From positions 1 to 7,272 of the forward strand of contig JAKAAS010000077.1 in the NCBI GenBank assembly GCA_021802225.1: DNA of 7,272 nt, written 5' to 3'. The DNA is from Bacillota bacterium. Lineage in GTDB: Bacteria > Bacillota_E > Sulfobacillia > Sulfobacillales > Sulfobacillaceae. Both the position numbers and the translations under genes were made by a program. The notes beneath the pieces are model-generated. The model was not told the DNA's origin and searched no databases. It saw nothing but the letters and a program-made list of their open reading frames with translations. Shown piece by piece: positions 1 to 5,217 of this stretch. Each line of letters starts with the position of its first letter. Positions within the stretch are counted from its first letter, which is position 1.

Positions 1-1032
1 GGGGGTGAGCCGGGGGAAGGGCTGGACCGTCTCTTCCATAGCTTTCCGATGGGGCATCCGGCCCGTATGGCCTATGGCACCGTGGAACTGGCCCAATCGA
101 AGACCCGGGCCTCCATTCTCACGACGGCCGCGGCAGGACTCCAAATTTTTGGCGATCCGGAACTCGTGTGGCTGACGGGCGAGGCCGACCATGAGCTGGG
201 AGACATCGGAGCGGGCGACCAGCCCACCGCAGTTTTTCTCGTGATTCCTCACGATGAGAAATCCAAGTACATGATTGCCTCGCTCTATATTGCGCAATTG
301 TTTCGGGCTCTCACCCATACCGCCCGCGTCCACCACGGCCGGTTACCGCGCCGGGTAAATTTTTTATTGGACGAATTTGGTAATATGCCCGCGTTTCCGG
401 ACTTTGATCAGTTTGTCACAGTCAGTGCGGGCATGGGGATTCGCCTGGTGATTGCCCTGCAGAATCTCGAACAGCTCAAGAAACATTATCGCGACACGGA
501 GCGGACCATCCGCGGCAACTTAGGCACCTGGTGTTTCCTGCGGACCAGCGACCTGCAAACCGCCGAAGAGCTCTGCAAGATTATGGGGCAATACACGACC
601 CAGACTGAAAGTGCCCAGATGCCTAAGGTCGGCTGGACCACGGTGACAACGAATGTTGGTCACACCAGCCAAGGGCAGTCGCTCACCGGACGTGATCTCA
701 TCAAGCCCGACGAAATCATGCGCTGGCCCGAAAATCAGGTGCTGACCTGGCAGGCGGGGTTTCCTCCTGCGCGCCTGCCTCTGCCGGATTTGAGTCAGTG
801 GGCACTGTTTGCCCCGGTGGCGGAGCGCCATCCGTTCGTGCCGCCCGCCAATTTGCTGTGGACGATGCCCGCAGTGTGGTACGGCCCGTCGGATACCGAC
901 GGAGACGCACCGCAAGAACAGGAGGTGTACGCGGTGACCTATACCCCACGACCGGATGACCTGATGGCGCAGTTGTTTGGCGATCAACCGGAAGCGTGCG
1001 ACTGGACAGACACCCCGCCGGGGGAGGCCTAA
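1..1032 (+). CDS. VirD4/TraG-family type IV coupling protein, C-terminal part (5' end outside window)
   Basis: The reading frame is open from base 1, so this is the last 343 codons of a longer gene. The first ATG, at 49, is internal. Coupling proteins are membrane-anchored hexameric ATPases that bring the relaxase-DNA complex to the conjugation channel. The visible part has a Walker B segment NFLLDEFGNMP (fragment residues about 120-130) followed by PDFDQFVTVSAGMGIRLVIALQNLEQL. This arrangement, with the sensor-like LQN motif, is characteristic of TraG/VirD4. The later GNLGTWCFLRTSDLQTAEEL and LIKPDEIMRWPENQVL segments match the distal part of the family. The Walker A and the N-terminal membrane helices must lie upstream. 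The C-terminus is acidic and proline-rich, which is often a variable substrate-contact tail (inference). Family assignment is secure; the subfamily is not determined. Confidence 0.93.
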   Translation, partial: GGEPGEGLDRLFHSFPMGHPARMAYGTVELAQSKTRASILTTAAAGLQIFGDPELVWLTGEADHELGDIGAGDQPTAVFLVIPHDEKSKYMIASLYIAQLFRALTHTARVHHGRLPRRVNFLLDEFGNMPAFPDFDQFVTVSAGMGIRLVIALQNLEQLKKHYRDTERTIRGNLGTWCFLRTSDLQTAEELCKIMGQYTTQTESAQMPKVGWTTVTTNVGHTSQGQSLTGRDLIKPDEIMRWPENQVLTWQAGFPPARLPLPDLSQWALFAPVAERHPFVPPANLLWTMPAVWYGPSDTDGDAPQEQEVYAVTYTPRPDDLMAQLFGDQPEACDWTDTPPGEA

Positions 1033-1040
1033 ATTCGCCC

Positions 1041-1148
1041 ACTCGCGCGAAACCCGGACGCTCGGGTTCTCTTCGGAGAACCGGGGCGCGCGGGCTTGAC
1101 GTGATGGTGAAGCCTTGCGACCCTCCGCGACCAGCGGGGGGTGTTTTT
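1041..1148 (+). promoter_or_regulatory. Structured leader between coupling-protein and ArdC-like genes (possible attenuator)
   Basis: The gap contains a dense series of inverted repeats. AACCCG at 1051-1056 pairs with CGGGTT at 1063-1068. GGTTCTC at 1065-1071 pairs with GAGAACC at 1076-1082 around a TTCG loop closed by C-G, the extra-stable cUUCGg tetraloop. These two hairpins share bases and are mutually exclusive. CGCGCG at 1044-1049 and again at 1087-1092 could close the whole structure. A further hairpin at 1093-1114 pairs GGCTT with AAGCC and has two more inner pairs. The series ends in a terminator-like hairpin at 1121-1148. Competing stems before a terminator are typical of attenuators. 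The sequence matches no RNA family that I recognise, so the regulatory role is inference. Confidence 0.45.
1121..1148 (+). terminator. Terminator-like hairpin directly before the ArdC-gene ribosome binding site
   Basis: CCCTCCGC (1121-1128) pairs with GCGGGGGG (1134-1141) over 8 bp including one G-U, around the loop GACCA. It is followed by TGTTTTT (1142-1148). The form fits a Rho-independent terminator ending the coupling-protein transcript. It could also be the switchable terminator of an attenuator, because the next ribosome binding site starts within a few bases and leaves no room for a promoter between them. Confidence 0.65.
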
Positions 1149-1151
1149 GAG

Positions 1152-1160
1152 AGGAGGGAG
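1152..1160 (+). promoter_or_regulatory. Strong Shine-Dalgarno sequence that questions the ArdC gene start
   Basis: AGGAGGGAG lies just after an in-frame TGA (1148-1150). At the normal spacing downstream, the ArdC frame has no ATG, GTG or TTG; the nearest codon resembling a start is ACG at 1166. A second purine-rich site, GGAGGAGG at 1174-1181, precedes an in-frame CTG at 1190. The first standard start, GTG 1205, is 23 nt beyond that second site and has no well-placed Shine-Dalgarno of its own. Confidence 0.55.
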
Positions 1161-1204
1161 TATCAACGAATACGGAGGAGGCCCGGGCTCTGGTCGACCA
1201 GGGG

Positions 1205-2095
1205 GTGCAACAGCTGTTAGGCGATCCCGAGGCCTGGAAAGAGTGGGCGAGTACCATGGCGCGTTTCCCGACGTACAGTCCGGGGAACGCGCTGCTGATT
1301 ATGGCGCAGCGGCCGGACGCTACGTATGTCGCCGGCTATCACGCCTGGCAAAAACTCGGGCGCCATGTGCAAAAAGGCGAGCGGGGCATCACCATCCTCG
1401 CGCCGGTGACCTATCGGGTTCCTGCGGAGGAGGCGGAACATTCCGCAAAGGCCATAGAGTCTGCCACCCCTGTACGGCAAGTGGTGGCGTTTAAGGCGGT
1501 CACGGTCTTTGCACTCGAACAAACGCAAGGGGAACCGCTACGGCTGCCGCGTGCCACCCCGTTGATGGGCGACACGATGGGAGAGCTGCTGTCGCATCTC
1601 GTGGGAGTCCCCGGGTTCCCGGTCCTCTTTGGGGACACTGGCCCGGCGTATGGGGTATGGAATCCGACCACCCAGCAGATTACGCTGCGCCAGGATGCGG
1701 CTCCCGACCAGCACGTCAAGACCTTGCTTCATGAGTGGAGCCACAGTCTGGGCATCTCCACGCCGGAGCAGGCCCGTGATCGGCATGTCGGCCAAGAGGA
1801 AGTCACGGCCGAAACCACCGCCTATGTCATGGCCCAGGCCCTGGGGCTCGATACCAAAGGCTATAGCCAAGGGTATGTGGCCGGGTGGGCGGATGGCGAT
1901 CCGAAAAAGGTGGCGGGTGTCGTGCAAGATGTCGGGCGGCGGGTGCATCAGATGGTCACACAGCTCGAACAGGCGGCCCAGCAGGATGCGGCCCTTATAC
2001 CGGTTGTGGAACGCTTCCGCGGCCCGCAAAGAGCGGCCCCCTCGGTGCGTCCAGCGGCCGAGGCGCGGGCACGCGAAGAAGAATTGGCATTGTAA
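1205..2095 (+). CDS. ArdC-like antirestriction protein with zincin metallopeptidase domain
   Basis: Residues about 1-110 (counted from GTG 1205) resemble the ArdC N-terminal single-strand-DNA-binding domain, with WKEWASTMARFPTYSPGNAL, LIMAQRPDATYVAGYHAWQK and GRHVQKGERGITILAPV. The C-terminal half is a zincin. It has HEWSH at residues 176-180 (two His ligands and the catalytic Glu), then EEVTAETTAY at about 198-207, which supplies the likely third ligand. ArdC-type proteins of conjugative elements are known to protect incoming DNA from restriction; protease activity is less certain. The gene sits between the coupling-protein and pilin genes, so it is probably made with the transfer apparatus. 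Start: GTG 1205 is the first standard codon after the in-frame stop at 1148-1150. The frame from about 1166 (NTEEARALVDQG) reads like a natural N-terminal helix and lies behind the best ribosome binding site. The real start may therefore be a non-standard ACG or CTG upstream. Confidence 0.85.
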   Translation: MQQLLGDPEAWKEWASTMARFPTYSPGNALLIMAQRPDATYVAGYHAWQKLGRHVQKGERGITILAPVTYRVPAEEAEHSAKAIESATPVRQVVAFKAVTVFALEQTQGEPLRLPRATPLMGDTMGELLSHLVGVPGFPVLFGDTGPAYGVWNPTTQQITLRQDAAPDQHVKTLLHEWSHSLGISTPEQARDRHVGQEEVTAETTAYVMAQALGLDTKGYSQGYVAGWADGDPKKVAGVVQDVGRRVHQMVTQLEQAAQQDAALIPVVERFRGPQRAAPSVRPAAEARAREEELAL

Positions 2096-2136
2096 GGCGA
2101 ACACACATTGCGATAGGGAAGAAAGGATGGTCCATT

Positions 2137-2424
2137 ATGCATCATGTCATCTATTTTGCAGCAGCCACCACCACCAACATTGGCGCGACAAAGGCCGGCC
2201 AAGCCATTTCCGGTCTGATGGGATCGGCGGGCACGTGGATTAGCGGCTTAGGCATTACCGGCGGGGGGCTCATGGTGGGGTACCACGCCCTCATGCGCAA
2301 TCTGTCGGGAGGCGATGGCGCCACGGACGCGCATCATCTCCAAGCGATGAAAAAGGTGATTGTCGGCACCGCCATTGTGGCCGGGGCGGGCGGGATTGCG
2401 CATTTTGCCGGCGGGCTGTTTTAA
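2137..2424 (+). CDS. Small two-helix membrane protein, candidate VirB2-like pilin
   Basis: This is a 95-residue protein. ATG 2137 is preceded by the purine-rich GAAAGGATGG (2121-2130) at suitable spacing. Two hydrophobic, Gly/Ala-rich segments are visible at about residues 27-52 and 72-94. Between them lies a polar loop with SGGDGATDAHHLQAMKK. This small double-helix layout, placed just before the VirB6-like gene, matches the VirB2/TrbC or Maff2-like pilin candidates of Gram-positive conjugative elements. Its N-terminus is only weakly signal-like (MHHVIYFAAATTT), and no clear leader-peptidase site is seen. The sequence alone is too short and simple to prove homology. The call rests on topology and position and is an inference. 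Confidence 0.6.
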   Translation: MHHVIYFAAATTTNIGATKAGQAISGLMGSAGTWISGLGITGGGLMVGYHALMRNLSGGDGATDAHHLQAMKKVIVGTAIVAGAGGIAHFAGGLF

Positions 2425-2430
2425 GCGGGA

Positions 2431-2464
2431 GAGGGCGGCCGGGTTTTCCCGGCCCCATTCCCTC
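2431..2464 (+). promoter_or_regulatory. Strong hairpin after the pilin candidate (mRNA stabiliser or partial terminator)
   Basis: GGCCGGG (2437-2443), loop TTTT, CCCGGCC (2448-2454) form a perfect 7-bp GC stem. Flanking GAGGG (2431-2435) and CCCTC (2460-2464) can extend it across an internal loop. No T-tract follows, so it is not a typical terminator. It lies 12 nt after the stop of the pilin candidate and ends close to the ribosome binding site of the next gene. The role is inferred: 3'-end protection or partial attenuation to give more pilin than channel protein. Confidence 0.5.
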
Positions 2465-2486
2465 AGGGAAGGAAGTGGCGGCGTAA

Positions 2487-3506
2487 ATGGGGAATCTGAT
2501 CATGACAGGTATCCAGGTGGTGCTGACGAACATTGTTGGCGGCATGCTGGATATTGTGGGGATTATCGCCCAAGAGATCGGCGGCCTCGCCATCGCCCAG
2601 ACGCAGCTGCCATGGGTTCAAGGATTGCAAACCGACCTCTTGGCGGTGGTGTGGACGCTTTTGGGGGTGCGTGTCGCCTATGAGGCTTTGACGCGTTATA
2701 TTCTGTGGAATGAAGGGACGGCGGATCTCGACGGCACCGCCCTCTGGAAAGGGATTCTCCGCACCATGATCTATGTGGCCTTAGCGGGAGTTCTGGCCAC
2801 GACGGTCTTTCAATGGGGGCTGGACCTCGGTACGATGGTCATGGCGGCGCCAATGACCGGGGCAGTGGGGCAGCTGCATACCGTCAGTGCGGACATTGCC
2901 ACCCTGCCGTCGGCGGTCATCGGCTTCATTTTGGCCGCGCTGCTAACCCTGGTGGGCGGCGTCGTCGCGCTCTTGATTATCTTGTTCCAGATGGCCGTCC
3001 GTTCGGCTGAACTCATCTACTACGTCCTCGCGGGGCCATTTTTGGCCTTAGGCCAAATGAATCTCGATGGCGGCACCTGGACGGCGTGGTGGCAAGGCTT
3101 GATTGTGTTATCTTTAGCGCAAGCGTGGCAGCTGCTCGCCTTAAAAGGCATGATCGGAACAACGCAGTTTATCACCTCCCAAGCCGCGGGGTCGACACTG
3201 GGGGCCGTGCTCCGCCATGGCGGGGCGACCGCCGTCCTGGCCGGGCTGCCGCTGGCAGACGGACGCATGGTTGTGATGATGCTGCTGTCGCTGCTGCTGA
3301 TGATCGGCTGGCTCATTGTCGGCATCCGGGGGCCCCATATTCTGCAACAATGGGCGTATCGCTCGGGCATGGGCTCGGGCATGATTTCGATCGGGGGCTG
3401 GGGCATGCGCCCCGTGGGACAACAAACACAACAAAATTGGCAGAACTGGATGGGGAACACCCGGCTCGGCGGCTGGATCGGAATCAATTCGGGAGGAGGA
3501 AACTAA
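2487..3506 (+). CDS. VirB6/TrbL-like polytopic membrane channel protein
   Basis: This 339-residue protein has about six hydrophobic segments, at roughly residues 48-68, 92-112, 143-170, 174-192, 202-220 and 262-280, and a Gly/Gln/Asn-rich polar tail. VirB6/TrbL proteins are inner-membrane channel components contacting the transferred DNA. The segment around residues 172-192 (SAELIYYVLAGPFLALGQM) is followed by WTAWWQGLIVLSLAQAWQLL. This resembles the TrbL/VirB6 core of Gram-positive systems, where a charged helix precedes the pore region. ATG 2487 follows GGGAAGGAAGTGG; an in-frame ATG at 2502 is a less well-supported alternative. The position between pilin and PrgI-family genes agrees with the usual order of such modules. 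Assignment rests on topology, local motifs and context. Confidence 0.8.
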   Translation: MGNLIMTGIQVVLTNIVGGMLDIVGIIAQEIGGLAIAQTQLPWVQGLQTDLLAVVWTLLGVRVAYEALTRYILWNEGTADLDGTALWKGILRTMIYVALAGVLATTVFQWGLDLGTMVMAAPMTGAVGQLHTVSADIATLPSAVIGFILAALLTLVGGVVALLIILFQMAVRSAELIYYVLAGPFLALGQMNLDGGTWTAWWQGLIVLSLAQAWQLLALKGMIGTTQFITSQAAGSTLGAVLRHGGATAVLAGLPLADGRMVVMMLLSLLLMIGWLIVGIRGPHILQQWAYRSGMGSGMISIGGWGMRPVGQQTQQNWQNWMGNTRLGGWIGINSGGGN

Positions 3507-3510
3507 CTAC

Positions 3511-3921
3511 ATGGCACAATCCAAAGAAAAACCGCCACGTCGGCCTGGGCCGTACATGCCGCCACAATTTGACCTCAAAACGAGCCTTCGGCAATGGTGC
3601 ACATGCCCCCATTGTTTGATCGTCTGGGATCATCCGGAAACCACCTATGATCGGGGCGACTGGGATTGGGTTAAAGCTCGCTATATGGGCCCTACCCCCT
3701 GTCCCCAGTGCGGGGCGATATCGGAGATCACTCCGCGAGACCACAAACGGGGATTGGCCAAGATTTTCGGCAATCAGGCACGGCACCTGGTGTCCATTCC
3801 CGGTGAGGAGCGAGGCCCCCAGGAACCCCCCTCATCATCGGAGCCGATGCCCACTACTCATGGTTCAACGTCCCAGCATCATCAGCGGGCACGCTCATCC
3901 CGAGAGGAGCGCGAACCCTAA
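3511..3921 (+). CDS. Small soluble zinc-ribbon protein of unknown function in the transfer operon
   Basis: This 136-residue protein starts at ATG 3511 behind GGAGGAGG (3492-3499). Two CxxC knuckles, CPHC at residues 32-35 and CPQC at 64-67, are spaced as in a four-cysteine zinc ribbon; an extra Cys30 precedes the first. The N-terminus is basic and proline-rich. Between the knuckles is an aromatic/charged stretch (DRGDWDWVKARYMGP). The C-terminal 40 or so residues are low-complexity, rich in Ser, Pro, Glu and His, and probably disordered. There is no membrane segment. Its stop overlaps the PrgI-family start by 1 nt, so the two are translationally coupled. I recognise no named family. It may bind nucleic acid or be a structural adaptor of the channel; both are guesses. 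Confidence 0.75.
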   Translation: MAQSKEKPPRRPGPYMPPQFDLKTSLRQWCTCPHCLIVWDHPETTYDRGDWDWVKARYMGPTPCPQCGAISEITPRDHKRGLAKIFGNQARHLVSIPGEERGPQEPPSSSEPMPTTHGSTSQHHQRARSSREEREP

Positions 3922-4250
3922 TGGCAGAGGCTCCGGCTAAACGGTATCTGATTCCCACCCCCATCCGCCGCGGCTATGAATTTTTTTCGGGATGGGGCCT
4001 CATTGAAGTCGCGGTGGCGCTAGCGGGTTTTCTGGCGGGCAGCATCTGGTTTCTCCTTGGTGGGCTTGTCGGGTTGTCGGTCGCCCTCCGTCTGGTGGGT
4101 TTTGTGGCCCTGCTGGCCATTGGGGCCTTCTTGGCGTTACCGCCGCCCCAGGGCGACCCGCTCTACCGGCGTATCGTCGCCGGTTGGCAATTCACACACG
4201 CCCCCCACCGCTACCGGTATGACTGGGGACGTTCCGATTGGGATGATTAA
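3921..4250 (+). CDS. PrgI-family (VirB3-like) T4SS membrane protein
   Basis: This 109-residue protein begins at ATG 3921, overlapping the previous stop as TAATG, with AGGAG at 3905-3909. The pattern is that of PrgI proteins. It has a short polar N-terminus ending in YLIPTPIRRGYEFFSGW, two closely spaced membrane helices (about residues 26-47 and 50-73), and then PPQGDPLYRRIVAGWQF and a tyrosine/arginine-rich end (HRYRYDW). In Gram-positive conjugation modules PrgI genes lie just before the VirB4 gene, as here, and are regarded as VirB3 counterparts that anchor VirB4 to the membrane. An intrinsic terminator follows about 20 nt downstream. The combination of topology, tail motif and position makes the call fairly firm. 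Confidence 0.8.
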   Translation: MAEAPAKRYLIPTPIRRGYEFFSGWGLIEVAVALAGFLAGSIWFLLGGLVGLSVALRLVGFVALLAIGAFLALPPPQGDPLYRRIVAGWQFTHAPHRYRYDWGRSDWDD

Positions 4251-4269
4251 CCCGTCAATATTATCGTTC

Positions 4270-4301
4270 AGCCCGGTTCCCTATGGGAGCCGGGTTCTTT
4301 T
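4270..4301 (+). terminator. Rho-independent terminator after the PrgI-family gene
   Basis: Bases 4272-4281 pair with 4285-4294 over 10 bp (CCCGGTTCCC with GGGAGCCGGG, one G-T) around the 3-nt loop TAT. The T-rich run TTCTTTT (4295-4301) follows immediately. This is a textbook intrinsic terminator closing the ArdC-to-PrgI block. Some read-through is implied if the VirB4 genes lack their own promoter. Confidence 0.82.
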
Positions 4302-4320
4302 ATGGCAGGAGGCCGTTTTC

Positions 4321-4374
4321 ATGTTCCATCACAAAAAGCCATCCCCTGTGCTAGACGTTCAGCGGGCTCTATAA
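4321..4374 (+). CDS. 17-codon mini-ORF, possible leader peptide upstream of the VirB4 genes
   Basis: ATG 4321 lies 8 nt after a perfect AGGAGG (4307-4312), one of the best ribosome binding sites in the window, yet the frame ends after 17 codons at TAA 4372-4374. The encoded peptide is MFHHKKPSPVLDVQRAL. It sits just after the 4270-4301 terminator, in the otherwise geneless gap 4251-4518. The rest of that gap (4375-4518) shows no convincing gene or promoter; only the VirB4 N-part ribosome binding site, AAAGGAG at 4503-4509, is evident. The mini-ORF could be a regulatory leader peptide, a tiny protein, or chance. No alternative-structure attenuator is obvious after it. Confidence 0.35.
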   Translation: MFHHKKPSPVLDVQRAL

Positions 4375-4518
4375 GCGTATTCCGGACTGTCGCGGGTGAG
4401 CACGAGCGGACTCTCTCTATGCTCTTTCCCTATAGCATTCCCGAGGGGCCCTTTTTTCGCGTGCCCGGCCATCCTATGTGGTCGCCCGTCTACCCAATGA
4501 TAAAAGGAGCTGAATACA

Positions 4519-5214
4519 ATGGCTTTACGCAAGCTACACTTCCCCCCCAAGCCCGCTGCGGCTGACCGCCGTTCGGCGTCCAAGAAGCCCTCCTCGGTAA
4601 GCGCTCCGCATCCGGGGGGGCCGGCTGGCACCGCGGCCCAGGACTGGCTGCCGTTGCAGGACTTGCACGATGGGTGTTTGATTCGCCCGGACGGCGCCGT
4701 CGTCGCCGGCATCCAGATCGCCCCCTACAGTCTGTCCTTGAAGTCAGCCCGCGAGCAGAGCCAGGCCATTGCAGGCCTGTGGGCCGCCTTAAACGGCCTC
4801 GCCGCCCCGTGGCAATGGCTGTCAATGTACCGCCCTGTCGACTTGGATCACTATCTCACCAGCTTAGATGCGCAGCTGGCGACGGCGGATGGGCGCCGGC
4901 GGACGGTCCTGCGCGACTATATTCACTGGGTCAGTCAGATGGTCCGGACGGGCGAGACGGTGGAACGTAAATATTATTTGCTCTGTACCCGCACGGGTCC
5001 AGATGCGGTGAGCGAGCATCACATGGCACTGCGCACGCTGGAGACAAACCTGGAACGGATTCGCGGGATGCGGGCGACCATTATGGATGATGCGGCGTGG
5101 CGCGAGCTCCTGTTTCTGACCTTTCATGCCAGCCAAGCCGCGGTCGAAACCGTGCCCGACGGCTTGGCCCGTCTCGCGCCGCTCTATCACGCCCATCCCT
5201 CCGAGGAGGTTTAA
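4519..5214 (+). CDS. VirB4 N-terminal part encoded separately (TraC-like protein)
   Basis: This 231-residue protein has ATG 4519 with AAAGGAG at 4503-4509. After a basic, Ala/Pro-rich linker (residues 1-40) comes QDWLPLQDLHDGCLIRPDGAVVAGIQIAPY (41-70). That pattern, a short lead-in, the DG..I..DG hairpin and then a beta strand, is typical of the start of Gram-positive VirB4 proteins, as is the following SLKSAREQSQAIAGLW. Later segments, DYIHWVSQMVRTGETVERKYYLL (133-155) and an alpha/beta stretch to about 205, continue that domain. No nucleotide-binding motif is present. The next gene starts 3 nt after this stop and carries the remainder of VirB4. TraC-like proteins encoded next to a shorter VirB4 exist in other Gram-positive and candidate-phyla systems, so this is probably a real subunit and not a broken gene. 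Confidence 0.8.
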   Translation: MALRKLHFPPKPAAADRRSASKKPSSVSAPHPGGPAGTAAQDWLPLQDLHDGCLIRPDGAVVAGIQIAPYSLSLKSAREQSQAIAGLWAALNGLAAPWQWLSMYRPVDLDHYLTSLDAQLATADGRRRTVLRDYIHWVSQMVRTGETVERKYYLLCTRTGPDAVSEHHMALRTLETNLERIRGMRATIMDDAAWRELLFLTFHASQAAVETVPDGLARLAPLYHAHPSEEV

Positions 5215-5217
5215 TCA

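Noticed and set aside
1096..1101. TTGACG as a possible -35 box in the ArdC leader
   Set aside because: No -10-like hexamer is found 16-18 nt downstream; the bases are part of a hairpin.
1050..1110. Possible self-cleaving (hammerhead-like) RNA, from CGAAAC and GTGATGG in the leader
   Set aside because: The CUGANGA core is not present and the order of elements does not give a hammerhead fold.
520..1257. Long minus-strand reading frame (245 codons) opposite the coupling protein
   Set aside because: The + strand frame has clear VirD4/TraG motifs; the antisense translation is Arg/Pro/His-rich without domains, a by-product of GC-rich codon use.
1538..2104. Minus-strand frame of 188 codons opposite the ArdC-like gene
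   Set aside because: It is a shadow of a gene with an intact HEWSH zincin motif; no ribosome binding site or domain supports it.
4370..4375. TATAAG as a possible -10 box before the VirB4 genes
   Set aside because: No acceptable -35 element at the right spacing (TGTGCT is there), so a promoter cannot be supported.
4302..4565. 87-codon + strand frame across the gap before the VirB4 N-part
   Set aside because: ATG 4302 lies right at the terminator T-run without a ribosome binding site, the frame overlaps the VirB4 N-part start, and the translation shows no domain.
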